A DNA stretch of 27,563 nucleotides, from positions 1 to 27,563 of IMG/VR virus record IMGVR_UViG_3300001589_000126; one strand, 5' to 3'. Below the pieces are notes generated by a model. That model was not told the origin of the DNA. It saw nothing but the letters and a program-made list of their open reading frames with translations, and ran no database searches. A program made the position numbers and the translations under genes. The number at the start of each line of letters is the position of its first letter. The first letter of the stretch is position 1. Shown one piece after another: positions 13,424 through 22,623 of this stretch. This DNA is from a virus.

Positions 13424-14445
13424 GCAGTCTTAGTAATAGCAATATCTGAGATATTATTACAATATTCAAAGGGACAAGAAACTTCACTTGCAGGTAAACT
13501 CCAATTAGGATTACTTATATTACCAAAGTTTACAGCACCACACCAACTACTATACATCTCTCCTGTTGCATCTATATTTAAACTTTCGAATCCTAAATGA
13601 CATTTCATGTCTTTAAAAGAATTTAAACGTTGATTAATTATTTGATGACTTTGTACATACTTTGCTGTTCCGTCATCATATAAAAATTCTGTCATCCAAG
13701 AAGTATCTTCAACATGCTCATGTAGTTCATTATCCTCTTCTACATGTTCTATTTGCTCTACTGGAGGCATTGGCTTAATACCAGGACGTTGTAACACTTC
13801 TAGTTCTTGATCTGTGTAGTTCCAGTATGTTTCCTGCTTACTGTGAACGCCTAAGAGCTTCTTATACATTGTTTTAACACATATACTTACATTATCATAT
13901 CTATTATGTTCACAATTTAAAAACAATACTCTTAATTCTTCTACAAAATCTCCTAGATCTTGTACATGTCCACCTATACCAGCGATGTTAATATCTATTG
14001 TAACATGATCTTTAATTTCATTTATTACATCTATTATATGCTGTTTGTTTTGTGAGTCAGGATGAAATGTTAATACAACACCATCCATATAATGCTTTGC
14101 TTTACTCCACCATTTAACTGTTCTACTACCGTTTGTAAATACTACGTTATGTGTATCGTATTCACTTATTTTTCGTATAATATCTTCAAATCCAGGAATA
14201 ACTGTAACTTCTCCACCTATCAATTCAAAGTCCACACGTTTACCCAAGTTGTTATAATGCTGGGAAAGGCGCTCTATGGTCGTTAAATAGGACTCTAAGG
14301 GTAACCATGGCTTGGAACCGTCGTGTAATATACTAGGGCAGTATTCACATTCGTAGTTACATAAGTTGCCCATATTCCATTGGACTCTAATATTGTCCAT
14401 AGGACCTCGAGCATGGGGACCTCGTACTGAGACGAGATTAGGCAT
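13420..14445 (-). CDS. Radical SAM enzyme with C-terminal auxiliary-cluster cysteines
   Basis: A 341-residue protein. C29-x3-C33-x2-C36 (CNYECEYC) binds the SAM-cleaving 4Fe-4S cluster, GGE at 77-79 contacts the SAM amine, and VVFTNGS (101-107) is the next barrel strand. The C-terminal part has C282, C302, C324 and C329 in a SPASM/twitch-like spacing (KCHLG... SSWCG... CPFEYC), typical of enzymes that modify peptides or proteins. An acidic His/Glu-rich insertion lies at about 228-247. The start is one base after the PAAR stop with an AGGA site, so the two are co-translated. It needs a low-potential reductant; the ferredoxin at 8.0-8.4 kb is a candidate. The substrate is unknown; the PAAR tip or another virion protein is a testable guess. 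Confidence 0.9.
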   Translation of the reverse strand: MPNLVSVRGPHARGPMDNIRVQWNMGNLCNYECEYCPSILHDGSKPWLPLESYLTTIERLSQHYNNLGKRVDFELIGGEVTVIPGFEDIIRKISEYDTHNVVFTNGSRTVKWWSKAKHYMDGVVLTFHPDSQNKQHIIDVINEIKDHVTIDINIAGIGGHVQDLGDFVEELRVLFLNCEHNRYDNVSICVKTMYKKLLGVHSKQETYWNYTDQELEVLQRPGIKPMPPVEQIEHVEEDNELHEHVEDTSWMTEFLYDDGTAKYVQSHQIINQRLNSFKDMKCHLGFESLNIDATGEMYSSWCGAVNFGNISNPNWSLPASEVSCPFEYCNNISDIAITKTA

Positions 14446-14446
14446 T

Positions 14447-14722
14447 TTATAGTCCTGTTATGACTGTTGTTGATCCTGGGGATAATGTGTGACCGCAACT
14501 AACTGTACCAGGTGCAATAGAAACAAATTTTCCTTCTGCATAAACAGTACTGCTTCCTGATGCTATCAAACTACTGCCTGATGTGTGAGGTGCTTCTCCG
14601 TGTGTCGCTATTCCGTCACCAATTGTACTAATTGGTACACCTTCTACCATTACTGTTGGTGCGCCAGGCCCGATAATTATACCGCCGCCTGCCATATCCA
14701 TTCCTACTCTGCATGTTGTCAT
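14447..14722 (-). CDS. PAAR-domain spike-tip protein
   Basis: A 91-residue PAAR protein that caps the central baseplate spike and sharpens it for outer-membrane piercing, as T4 gp5.4 does. Gly/Pro-rich short strands repeat through the sequence (GPGAPTVMVEGVP, GSSTVYAEG). The expected zinc ligands H41, H46, C76 and H78 are all present. The length is typical for a stand-alone PAAR protein. It stands between the Sm-like gene and the radical SAM gene and is coupled to the latter. No clear ribosome binding site precedes its ATG; a CATAAATAC motif lies only five bases upstream, too close to serve this start. Confidence 0.9.
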   Translation of the reverse strand: MTTCRVGMDMAGGGIIIGPGAPTVMVEGVPISTIGDGIATHGEAPHTSGSSLIASGSSTVYAEGKFVSIAPGTVSCGHTLSPGSTTVITGL

Positions 14723-14730
14723 ACTAGTAT

Positions 14731-15045
14731 TTATGCAGATTCTACAGTTTCTGGCTCTACTTCTTTTGAATTAGCAACTAATAGTAAGTAATCTTCTTCT
14801 GGTTTGGATAACGTAGGACATATAGTTAATATTTTATTAAGGGAAAATATTACTTCACTTGAGTTACCAGTATATTGGTAAGGAACAGCCGCCACTTCAC
14901 CATCATTAATAATGATTGTCATAGGGTATTCACATGTAACATTTTTATCCTTTGCTACATAACCTATTAACTTAGTAATAAGTTCTACACCTGAAGTTAA
15001 TTTAATTGTTACTGTTTTGCCTACAAGGCTTTTGATATCATACAT
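14731..15045 (-). CDS. Sm/LSm-like phage protein
   Basis: A 104-residue protein. Residues 6-90 follow the Sm-fold pattern: GKTVTIKLTSGVELITKLIGY (strands 1-2), VTCEYPMTIII (strand 3), GEVAAVPYQY, and SLNKILTI for the last strand. Similar short Sm-like proteins occur in T4-like marine phages as I recall; whether they bind RNA is not known to me. The C-terminal tail is acidic (KEVEPETVESA). A late-type AATAAATAC lies 23 bases upstream, and the PAAR gene follows after eight bases. Confidence 0.72.
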   Translation of the reverse strand: MYDIKSLVGKTVTIKLTSGVELITKLIGYVAKDKNVTCEYPMTIIINDGEVAAVPYQYTGNSSEVIFSLNKILTICPTLSKPEEDYLLLVANSKEVEPETVESA

Positions 15046-15068
15046 ATTCTTTCTCTGTGTGTTGTATA

Positions 15069-15077
15069 GTATTTATT
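15069..15077 (-). promoter_or_regulatory. Late promoter motif AATAAATAC
   Basis: A minus-strand motif 23 bases before the Sm-like gene. It would drive the Sm-like, PAAR and radical SAM genes. Confidence 0.6.
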
Positions 15078-15984
15078 AAGAATTATCTAGTATGGATTGA
15101 ATTTTAGGTATAGCAAAATTGCGAGACCACTCTTCTTGTGCCTGTGGGCTTAGATGATGCGTATAATCTCCGCCTGGTTCGTTTTCTAAATTTTGCTTTT
15201 TCATCCTTTTGTGATCACTTTGTAATGCAGATGCTATACCAGGCTGTAACATATTATTGTCAGGAACAAAATCAAATATATATTTCTCGGTTCCATGTTG
15301 TGTTTCGTCTATTGCTATAGTCTGTCTGTTTAGATGATCAGGTTGTTTTAAGTTTGTTTCTGTTTGTTTAAATGTAAATGTATTTGGGCAGAATAAAAAT
15401 TTTATATTTTTACGTTGCATCAGTTCTACAGCACTTTGCATCATATATAGTTGCTTATGTGCTTCTAAATCGTGATCATACATATACATATACCATTTTC
15501 TAAATGCATAAAATTGATCTGAAGTAAAATATTGCTCTAACATCCACCAGTTATAACATGCTTCTTCGTAAGTACAGGTTAGATTGTTTTCTAATATACT
15601 AATTAGACTTTGGCTAGTTATTACAGGTGTATCGTTTGGGTAATCAGGATGTGAAGTTCTTGTAAAAGTACCAGGTGATCCATCGTCTCTAATATTTTCT
15701 ACATCATAGTCTAATTGTTTAAGTCCTTCAAATATACTGTATTCTTTACCTGTATTATTCCATACTATTCTACAAGGTGTTGTCCAACTTACAATAACAA
15801 AGTCTGCTTTTAATACATTTACAGCATAATCTATTTGCAGTCTAATACCAAAGTTATCACATGCTGGTCTGGCAATGTTTTGATATTCCCAACCAAAGTG
15901 CTTGGATATATAATATCCAAATTCTGTATCTAAATGATTAGGGTCTCTGGAACTCCAACTACAACCACAAACTACTAATTTCAT
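15076..15984 (-). CDS. SGNH-hydrolase-like protein
   Basis: A 302-residue protein with SGNH/GDSL-like features. CGCSWSS near the N-terminus holds the nucleophile-position Ser (S9). A block with ARPACDNFGI (about 38-47) lies where block II Gly/Asn is expected, and D273-x2-H276 near the C-terminus (GGDYTHHLS) matches block V. Family members are esterases, including acyl- and acetyl-ester hydrolases on glycans; the substrate is unknown. Its start is one base after the nrdB stop, so it is transcribed with nrdA-nrdB, which is an unexpected partner. A second protein of this type lies at 26.2-27.2 kb. Confidence 0.72.
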   Translation of the reverse strand: MKLVVCGCSWSSRDPNHLDTEFGYYISKHFGWEYQNIARPACDNFGIRLQIDYAVNVLKADFVIVSWTTPCRIVWNNTGKEYSIFEGLKQLDYDVENIRDDGSPGTFTRTSHPDYPNDTPVITSQSLISILENNLTCTYEEACYNWWMLEQYFTSDQFYAFRKWYMYMYDHDLEAHKQLYMMQSAVELMQRKNIKFLFCPNTFTFKQTETNLKQPDHLNRQTIAIDETQHGTEKYIFDFVPDNNMLQPGIASALQSDHKRMKKQNLENEPGGDYTHHLSPQAQEEWSRNFAIPKIQSILDNS

Positions 15985-15985
15985 A

Positions 15986-17083
15986 TTATAAACTTAAACC
16001 TTTAAAGGTATCTCCGTCAACATCTTGTTTAGTGCCACCAATTACATAACTACTAATCTCTGTTTCCTGTGGTGCTACTTGTACACTACCGCCTGTAATC
16101 CAAGATTGCGTCCAAGGTAAAGGATTTGTTCCTTTATTATATAATTTTTCCTGTCCCACGGCATGCATTCTTTTAGCCGCAATAAACTCTACATATTGTT
16201 TGAGTAGTTCAGCATTAAGTCCAATAATGCTACCGTCTTTAAACAAATAGTCTGCCCATGCTTTTTCTTGTTCAACTGCATCTACAAACATTTGTGTGCA
16301 TTGATCATATGTTTCTTTTCTTATTTTTTCAAAGTCTTTATCGTCTTGTGGCAATAGTTTTAACATTGTTTGTGTACTAGCCAAATGAACGTTTTCGTCT
16401 CGAGCAATAAACTTTATAATTTTTGCATTTCCTTCCATTCTTTTAAGTTCTGCAAAGGCCCAACTACAAGCAAACGAAACATAAAAACGTACACCTTCTA
16501 AAATATTTACACTCATTAAACATAGCCATATTGCTTTTTTATGTTCATATGCGTTATATTTTTTACTACCACTTGATAGTAAATCATTCCATTTTATTAG
16601 TTCGTCATAACATGCAGTAATACTATCTGCACAATCACATATTTCTTGTATATCTAACATCTCATCAAATACTTTACTTGGATTAGGATATACATTTCTA
16701 ATAATATGTGTATAACTTCTACTATGAATTGTTTCACTAAATGCCCATGTTTCAATCCATGTTTCTACTTCCGGAAGACTAACTATAGGTAGGAAAGCAA
16801 TATTGGGTGAACGACCTTGTACACTATCAAGTAGTATTTGTCGTTTTAAATTACTAGTAAAAATATGACGTTCGTGATCAGTTAAATTTTTAAAGTCTGT
16901 TGCATCTTTTAAAATATCTACTTCTTCTGGTCTCCAAAAGAAGCCTAATTGCTTGTCAGTAAATTTATCAAACTGTTTGTATTTTAATATATCATACCTT
17001 TGCATAACTGGACCGCCTGATGGATCTAGAAACATTTTAACCTTTGTATGATCTACTCTATTTTTTGTATTTAAAACTGTCAT
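15986..17083 (-). CDS. nrdB: Ribonucleotide reductase class Ia, beta subunit
   Basis: A 365-residue subunit that carries the diiron-tyrosyl radical used to start reduction of ribonucleotides to deoxyribonucleotides. Iron ligands D86, E117, H120, E196, E230 and H233 and radical Tyr124 (HSRSYTHI) are all present. SPNIAFLPIVSLPEVETWIETWAFSETIHSRSYTHI differs little from the E. coli/T4 form. The C-terminus (DTFKGLSL) is the part that docks on NrdA. The start overlaps the nrdA stop by one base (TAATG). It is intact, with no intein or intron. The ferredoxin in this window is not of the 2Fe-2S type known to maintain NrdB. Confidence 0.98.
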   Translation of the reverse strand: MTVLNTKNRVDHTKVKMFLDPSGGPVMQRYDILKYKQFDKFTDKQLGFFWRPEEVDILKDATDFKNLTDHERHIFTSNLKRQILLDSVQGRSPNIAFLPIVSLPEVETWIETWAFSETIHSRSYTHIIRNVYPNPSKVFDEMLDIQEICDCADSITACYDELIKWNDLLSSGSKKYNAYEHKKAIWLCLMSVNILEGVRFYVSFACSWAFAELKRMEGNAKIIKFIARDENVHLASTQTMLKLLPQDDKDFEKIRKETYDQCTQMFVDAVEQEKAWADYLFKDGSIIGLNAELLKQYVEFIAAKRMHAVGQEKLYNKGTNPLPWTQSWITGGSVQVAPQETEISSYVIGGTKQDVDGDTFKGLSL

Positions 17084-19371
17084 TATATTTTACAACTCTC
17101 GCAATCTTCTTCGTCTATTTCAGATAGTTCCAATTGATCAGACGCATCGTCCTTATTGATATCTATCTCCCCTTGTCCATCGTATGTGTTATTGTAGTAT
17201 AACTGTTTGCCACCATATTTATAAAAAGTAATGATATCTGTAAGCAATACACTCATTGGTACTTTTTCATCTTCAAAGTGTTCTGGATTGTAACTCGTAT
17301 TTACCGAAATTCCTTGATCTATGTACTTTTGTAGGACCGCCATTATTTTTAAATAACCCGTAGGTGACTTTTGGTCCCATAGTAAATCATATTTATTTTT
17401 ATAGTAAGGAAAACCTGGTACTACTTGCTTTAATACACCGTGCTTACTTTGTTTTATACTTATGTAACTTCTAGGTGCTTCAATACCGTTTGTACTGTTA
17501 CTAATTTGTGCTGATGTTTCTGCTGGCATAAGTGCCATTAGTGTTGAGTTACGAATACCATGCTCTTTTAAACTTGCTCTAAGTCCTTTCCAGTCCATTC
17601 GTTCTTTATGTTTAACTAATTCGTTTACATCTGCTTTATATGTTTGATTAGGCGTTATACCATGTCCGTATTTAGTTTCCATATTTAAAGTACATGCACC
17701 TTTCTCTTTTGCAAGTTCGTTACTTGCTTTAATTAAACTGTAACTCCATGCTTCTGCCCATGTATCAACTAATTCTAAATCTGGATCTTGATATGTAGTA
17801 CCATTCTTTGCTAACCAATATGCAAAGTTAATAATGCCTACGCCAAGAGGACGTCTATTCATTGTGCTAAGTTCTGCCGCTAATACAGGATATTCTTGGT
17901 AATCTAATAATTCATCTAATGCTCTTACACTTAAATTACATACTTTATCAAGTTCAGTTGTATCTTTTACTGCTCCCCAATTTATAGCACTTAATGTACA
18001 TAAACTTATTTCACCGTCTGGATCGTTTATATCATTCAGAGGTTTAGTTGGTAAGTTAATTTCACAACATAAATTACTTTGTTTAATTGGTGCTTTTTCT
18101 TCTATAAACGAACCATGTGTATTTGCATGATCAACGTTCATTAAATATATTCTACCTGTGTCTTTTCTCTCAGTCATAAATGCTGTGAAAAGTTCTTGTG
18201 CAGGTATAGATTTTTTTCTAATGCTTGTCATACGTTCTGCTTTCTCATACAACTCTTGGAATTTATCTTGGTCTTGGAAAAAAGCATCATATAATCCTGG
18301 TACATCATGTGGGGAAAATAATGTAATGTTTCCACCACTTAAAAGTCTTTCGTACATTAGTTTGTTGAACTGTACTCCATAGTCCATATGACGCACTCTA
18401 TTGTCCTCTGTGCCCTTATTATTCTTAAGTACTAATAAGTCCTCAATCTCTAAATGCCATAGCGGATAGTATAATGTGGCCGCTCCGCCTCTTACTCCAC
18501 CTTGTGAGCATGATTTAACTGCTGACTGGAACATTTTAAAGAAGGGGATAACTCCTGTATGAGTAGCATCACCATTTCTAATTGCTGAGCCTACCGCTCT
18601 AATACTTCCACCACCTATACCAATGCCTGCTTTCTGACTTACATACTTAACTACGGCACTAGAAGTTGCATTAATGCTATCTAGACTATCTCCTGTTTCA
18701 ATTAATACACAGGAACTAAACTGTCTTTGTGGTGTACGCACACCTGCCATAACTGGTGTAGGCAGGGAAATTCTAAATGTACTAATAGCATCATAATAAT
18801 CTTTAATATAATTCATTCTTGTTTCTGCAGGATACTTACTGAACAATGTAGCCGCTATCATTATATATGCTACTTGTGGTGTTTCAAATATCTCACCAGT
18901 TGCTCTATTTTGTACTAGGTACTTACCACGGAATTGTTCCATAGCCGCATAAGTTAATACTTCATCTCGTTCATGCTTAATGTGATCGTTTAACTCGTTT
19001 ATCTCGTCTTTAGTAAACAGTTTAGTAAATTCTTTATCGTAAAACCCTTTGTTTATATTGTCATCAATAATGTCGCATAAACAAGGAGGTGTAAATTTAC
19101 CATAAACCATTTTACGCAGATGATAGTTAATTAGCCTACCTGCTACATATTGATAGTTTGGGGTTTCTTCTGAAATTAAATCTGCCGCACTTTTAATAAG
19201 TGTTTCTTGTATATCTTCTGATGCTATTGCGTCGAAGAATTGTATTTGAGAATGTATTTCAACTTCACTAGCACTTACGCCTGCAATGCCTTCACAGGCA
19301 TACATGACAACTTTATGTAATTTTTCTACGTTAAGATCTTCTAGTGTGCCGTCTCTCTTCTTTACCTGCAT
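17083..19371 (-). CDS. nrdA: Ribonucleotide reductase class Ia, alpha subunit
   Basis: A 762-residue catalytic subunit, the same size as E. coli NrdA. The ATP-cone allosteric domain occupies about residues 1-92. The active-site set is present: C221 (FSSCVLI), N433-L-C435-C-E437, and C458 (ISLCTLS). The C-terminal redox tail is CESCKI, with a CxxC pair that thioredoxin or glutaredoxin would re-reduce. No intein, intron or frameshift is seen. It leads the operon nrdA-nrdB-SGNH. Upstream are a sigma-70-like promoter (19433-19461) and a late-type motif (19417-19424), so expression through both early and late phases is possible. An AAGGA site lies before the ATG. Confidence 0.98.
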   Translation of the reverse strand: MQVKKRDGTLEDLNVEKLHKVVMYACEGIAGVSASEVEIHSQIQFFDAIASEDIQETLIKSAADLISEETPNYQYVAGRLINYHLRKMVYGKFTPPCLCDIIDDNINKGFYDKEFTKLFTKDEINELNDHIKHERDEVLTYAAMEQFRGKYLVQNRATGEIFETPQVAYIMIAATLFSKYPAETRMNYIKDYYDAISTFRISLPTPVMAGVRTPQRQFSSCVLIETGDSLDSINATSSAVVKYVSQKAGIGIGGGSIRAVGSAIRNGDATHTGVIPFFKMFQSAVKSCSQGGVRGGAATLYYPLWHLEIEDLLVLKNNKGTEDNRVRHMDYGVQFNKLMYERLLSGGNITLFSPHDVPGLYDAFFQDQDKFQELYEKAERMTSIRKKSIPAQELFTAFMTERKDTGRIYLMNVDHANTHGSFIEEKAPIKQSNLCCEINLPTKPLNDINDPDGEISLCTLSAINWGAVKDTTELDKVCNLSVRALDELLDYQEYPVLAAELSTMNRRPLGVGIINFAYWLAKNGTTYQDPDLELVDTWAEAWSYSLIKASNELAKEKGACTLNMETKYGHGITPNQTYKADVNELVKHKERMDWKGLRASLKEHGIRNSTLMALMPAETSAQISNSTNGIEAPRSYISIKQSKHGVLKQVVPGFPYYKNKYDLLWDQKSPTGYLKIMAVLQKYIDQGISVNTSYNPEHFEDEKVPMSVLLTDIITFYKYGGKQLYYNNTYDGQGEIDINKDDASDQLELSEIDEEDCESCKI

Positions 19372-19416
19372 GTGTTTCTGTGTCCTTAAAAACTAAATTT
19401 ATTCTGTCAACATTCA

Positions 19417-19424
19417 TATTTATC
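19417..19424 (-). promoter_or_regulatory. Late promoter motif GATAAATA before nrdA
   Basis: A minus-strand motif 45 bases before the nrdA start, downstream of the sigma-70-like promoter. Confidence 0.5.
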
Positions 19425-19432
19425 TTATGTCT

Positions 19433-19461
19433 ATTGTAACATAAAACAATACTAAAATCAA
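19433..19461 (-). promoter_or_regulatory. Sigma-70-like promoter before nrdA
   Basis: Minus strand TTGATT, 17 bases, TACAAT. It is weaker than the other early-type promoters and overlaps the end of the upstream 143-residue gene. Confidence 0.6.
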
Positions 19462-19889
19462 GAAGTAATTATGTTTTTTTGTAAATTATGTATCTGAAAT
19501 ACTGTGGAATTCTCTTTGACATAATCCCATGTTTCTACCTTATTGGGAGTAAAGTTATATACTAGATCATCACATAGTATAACTAACCCTGAATTCCCTG
19601 TTATGTTATTACTTATCACCGGATATATAATTTTATCCTCAAATAAGAAACCTTTGTACACAAGAGTAGATGCAAGAACTAATGATACTCCGCTCTGACA
19701 AAAATATCCTTCATTTACAATTTCAAAAGGATTCGGCCAGCTCTTGGGAGTATAATAATCTAAATATCTAGAACTCAATTTAATAGAAGAGAAGTCTTCT
19801 AGTACTTCTTGTATATTAGCATGGTTTTTATTTCTTATATCTCGCCATTTAGATAACCGTTGTTCTGGCGTTTGTAGGTTTACAAACAT
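19458..19889 (-). CDS. Hypothetical protein after fibre gene
   Basis: A 143-residue soluble protein. An Arg/Lys-containing helix at the start (TPEQRLSKWRDIRNKNHANIQEVLEDF) is followed by a mixed alpha/beta body (SGVSLVLASTLVYKGFLFEDKIIYPVI). No family is recognised. It begins seven bases after the fibre gene stop, so it is part of the same late transcript. A chaperone or small partner of the fibre is a natural guess from position only. Confidence 0.78.
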   Translation of the reverse strand: MFVNLQTPEQRLSKWRDIRNKNHANIQEVLEDFSSIKLSSRYLDYYTPKSWPNPFEIVNEGYFCQSGVSLVLASTLVYKGFLFEDKIIYPVISNNITGNSGLVILCDDLVYNFTPNKVETWDYVKENSTVFQIHNLQKNIITS

Positions 19890-19896
19890 TTATATA

Positions 19897-22599
19897 TTAT
19901 GATGACCAACGTTGGGTAATGTACTTCATAGATAATGTTTTACCAGTTGAATTGATTGCAGATATTTCTATGTTTGTACCATTTCTAACAGATGTAAACT
20001 GTACTTCTCCACTTAATATATGTGCAACGTCTGTTGCCATATCCTGCATTAATACTTCTGATGCTGTAGGATTTGATGCTGTATTACCAAATGTATTTAG
20101 TAGCATATTTCCAACTCTTCTATAGTTGCCATCTGTTGTTCCGTCATACTTACATGTATAGTTTAAAACAAAACTATCATATGATGAGGCATCTACAGTT
20201 AGGACAAGTTGTGAGCTACCACTATTAGAAATAGTTGCTGAATTAATTGAATCAAACGTTGTTAATTTTTGTCCACCACCTGCTGTTTCAGAGGTAAGTA
20301 ATTGTATATTTGTATTAAGATTCAATAAGCCTTTAATATCAGGACTTGATGTAGAATAATATAAGTTATTAACTATATAATTAAAGTTTTGTGCTTCTTC
20401 CCTAGTACCAAATCTAATGAATTGCTGATCATCATTATCAGTAATATCTAGATTAAATGTACCTAAATTACTAGTCGATGTAGTACTAAAATTATCATTA
20501 CTTAGAACTGACCTAAATATATCAACATCTTTATTAATTACAATATCATTAAGCCATCTTTCAAGTTTTGCTTTAACAGTATTATTAGTTCTTGTTTTAC
20601 TTCCAGAAGTTAATCCTAATGCACCTAATGTGCCTGTTGAATCTTCATGTAAAGTAAATTCAACACCTGGACCACTTGCTGAACTTACAGAGTCATTAGA
20701 AGCCTTAGTGCTGATATAAATTTTATTAGCAACATCAGGTATCAGAGCAATGTTAGGAAATTCTGCACTATTTTGTACTGTTGCTATTGCTTCTGTTACT
20801 GTTGTATTCGTTGATAAATCTAAACTTATTACAGGAGTATGGTGTATTTTAGTAATACTACTTAATACTGTGTCAGCAGTACCTATAACGTTCGCTGATA
20901 CGGGTGCTGTTGCTGTAATAAAGTATGTATTATCTGATGTACCTGCTAGTAAAGTTTTTAATGCAACACTAACTTGTGATCCAAGACTTGAAGTTTTAAA
21001 TTCTACTTTAGCACCTGTTGACAATCCGTGTACATTACTTATAATTTGTACATTTGCTTTGGAACTATCAGAACCAAAATTAATATAATCTAATCCTGCT
21101 GTAATAGGTGATGACACAGTTGCATCAACTACAGTAAATCCTGTATCAGAAACAGAAGTAACTTGATAAGAGGCATTGCCTAATTGTGTTGCGTTTGCTC
21201 CAACAAAATCTACATAATCTCCATTAGTAACACCTGCTACATTACCGGTAAGTGTTACTACACTTCCTGATGCCGCTGATGCTGTTACTTCTCTTGCAGT
21301 CTGCCATGTATTACCTGTTGGTAATGTTATTTGCATTGTATTAGTTTGCACATTTGAAACTTTTAATGTTTTTCCATGTACCCAACTAGGACCGAATTCT
21401 ACGTTACTTGCATCAGTACTTGCTTTTTCAATGTATACATGGTCATTTGTTGATGCATTACTATATAATGCACTTGTACCTGTAAGTATAGTAACTGTGG
21501 CACCACTTGCTGATAACCCAACTGGAGATATACTTTTAGTAGAATTGTTACTAACTAATAAATTTCCTAATGTTAAACTTGATGGGTTAGATATAATAGA
21601 ACCATCTTCAAATATTGCTAAATGTTTAAATTCTAATCCAATATATCCTGTTCCTCTTGTTTCATTAACTCTAACTAAAGAATTAGATAATTGTCTATAA
21701 GTAGGAATACTTTCTTGTGTATAAAAACTTTGTGTTGTAGTACCAGCAAATACCGTTGTAGTATTTGATAATGCTTTAGTAATTGATGTGTTACTATAAT
21801 ATGTAACTGCAATCTCGTCTGTTTGTAAAGGTGCTATTCTATATGTTAATGTATGAGTATTAGAACCAAGTGTTGATGTACTTAAACTATAATCTGTATC
21901 GGAAGACGGTATTGCACTTGTATCATCACCTGTAAGTTTAATTGTATTTTTTAATACTGTTACATCTGTTGATTTAAATTTTTCATTTGTTAAAATATTT
22001 TTAATGTTGTTAGGTACAAATGTAATTAAATTACTGGTAGTTAATGTTTGTGCAGAAGACAATACTAAATCTAATTGACTTGCATTACCACTATTTGTTG
22101 TTACTGAGGTTACTGATACTGTTCCAGTTACGTCTGTTCCTGTTAAAACATCGCCTATACTAATGAATGCATTAGTTGAACCTACTGTTATACTTGTACT
22201 ATTACTGCTTCCTGCTACTGGAAATGCTGTAGGTGATGTAGTAATATTTACATTAAATACTGGAGTACCACTACCAGTGAAAGTATCTGATGTTAATGCC
22301 CATGAACTTGAAGTTGCTACTCCATCATATGTTCCTACATTAAATCTTTTATGAGGTACTGTAAAATGTATAATTCTTGTATTAGAGATTCCTAATGTAT
22401 GTGTTAATGCACCTGTGGTTGATTCAGCAACACTTATATTAGATGTGGAATCTAAGTCCCCGCCTATATAAAGTTGTTTGCTATCCGTAGCAAAACCAAA
22501 CTCTCCGGATCTTAACGGCTGAGGCAAATCTTGTTTCAGACCTCTACGTTGTTGTATCCTTGAAATGATTACATTATTATTTGTATCTAGTGTTGCCAT
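19897..22599 (-). CDS. Virion fibre / adhesin-like structural protein
   Basis: A 900-residue Ser/Thr/Asn-rich protein, the longest gene here. Residues about 10-50 (RRGLKQDLPQPLRSGEFGFA... LYIGGD) match the N-terminal virion-attachment module seen in Mtd-like and other marine phage fibres. The rest is made of short beta-rich units with many S-x-T/V-T-V segments, fitting trimeric fibre or Ig-like folds. No intramolecular chaperone or enzymatic domain is evident. Expected role: host recognition or a baseplate or whisker fibre. A late promoter motif GATAAATAC (22624-22632) and an AGGAGA site precede the ATG. No reverse transcriptase or variable repeat of a diversity-generating system is nearby. 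Confidence 0.85.
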   Translation of the reverse strand: MATLDTNNNVIISRIQQRRGLKQDLPQPLRSGEFGFATDSKQLYIGGDLDSTSNISVAESTTGALTHTLGISNTRIIHFTVPHKRFNVGTYDGVATSSSWALTSDTFTGSGTPVFNVNITTSPTAFPVAGSSNSTSITVGSTNAFISIGDVLTGTDVTGTVSVTSVTTNSGNASQLDLVLSSAQTLTTSNLITFVPNNIKNILTNEKFKSTDVTVLKNTIKLTGDDTSAIPSSDTDYSLSTSTLGSNTHTLTYRIAPLQTDEIAVTYYSNTSITKALSNTTTVFAGTTTQSFYTQESIPTYRQLSNSLVRVNETRGTGYIGLEFKHLAIFEDGSIISNPSSLTLGNLLVSNNSTKSISPVGLSASGATVTILTGTSALYSNASTNDHVYIEKASTDASNVEFGPSWVHGKTLKVSNVQTNTMQITLPTGNTWQTAREVTASAASGSVVTLTGNVAGVTNGDYVDFVGANATQLGNASYQVTSVSDTGFTVVDATVSSPITAGLDYINFGSDSSKANVQIISNVHGLSTGAKVEFKTSSLGSQVSVALKTLLAGTSDNTYFITATAPVSANVIGTADTVLSSITKIHHTPVISLDLSTNTTVTEAIATVQNSAEFPNIALIPDVANKIYISTKASNDSVSSASGPGVEFTLHEDSTGTLGALGLTSGSKTRTNNTVKAKLERWLNDIVINKDVDIFRSVLSNDNFSTTSTSNLGTFNLDITDNDDQQFIRFGTREEAQNFNYIVNNLYYSTSSPDIKGLLNLNTNIQLLTSETAGGGQKLTTFDSINSATISNSGSSQLVLTVDASSYDSFVLNYTCKYDGTTDGNYRRVGNMLLNTFGNTASNPTASEVLMQDMATDVAHILSGEVQFTSVRNGTNIEISAINSTGKTLSMKYITQRWSS

Positions 22600-22623
22600 A
22601 CTTATAAGTCTCCTAACTTATTA

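Noticed and set aside
9579-14445. Queuosine/7-deazaguanine pathway (PP-loop ATPase as QueC, radical SAM as QueE)
   Set aside because: The PP-loop protein is far longer than QueC and lacks its C-terminal zinc cysteines. The radical SAM enzyme has a SPASM-like C-terminus not found in QueE, and no QueD or FolE is present.
14727-14735. CATAAATAC as late promoter for the PAAR gene
   Set aside because: It is only five bases from the PAAR start codon, so transcription would begin inside the gene.
19897-22599. Diversity-generating retroelement linked to the fibre gene because of its Mtd-like N-terminus
   Set aside because: No reverse transcriptase, template repeat or variable C-terminal lectin domain was seen in the window.
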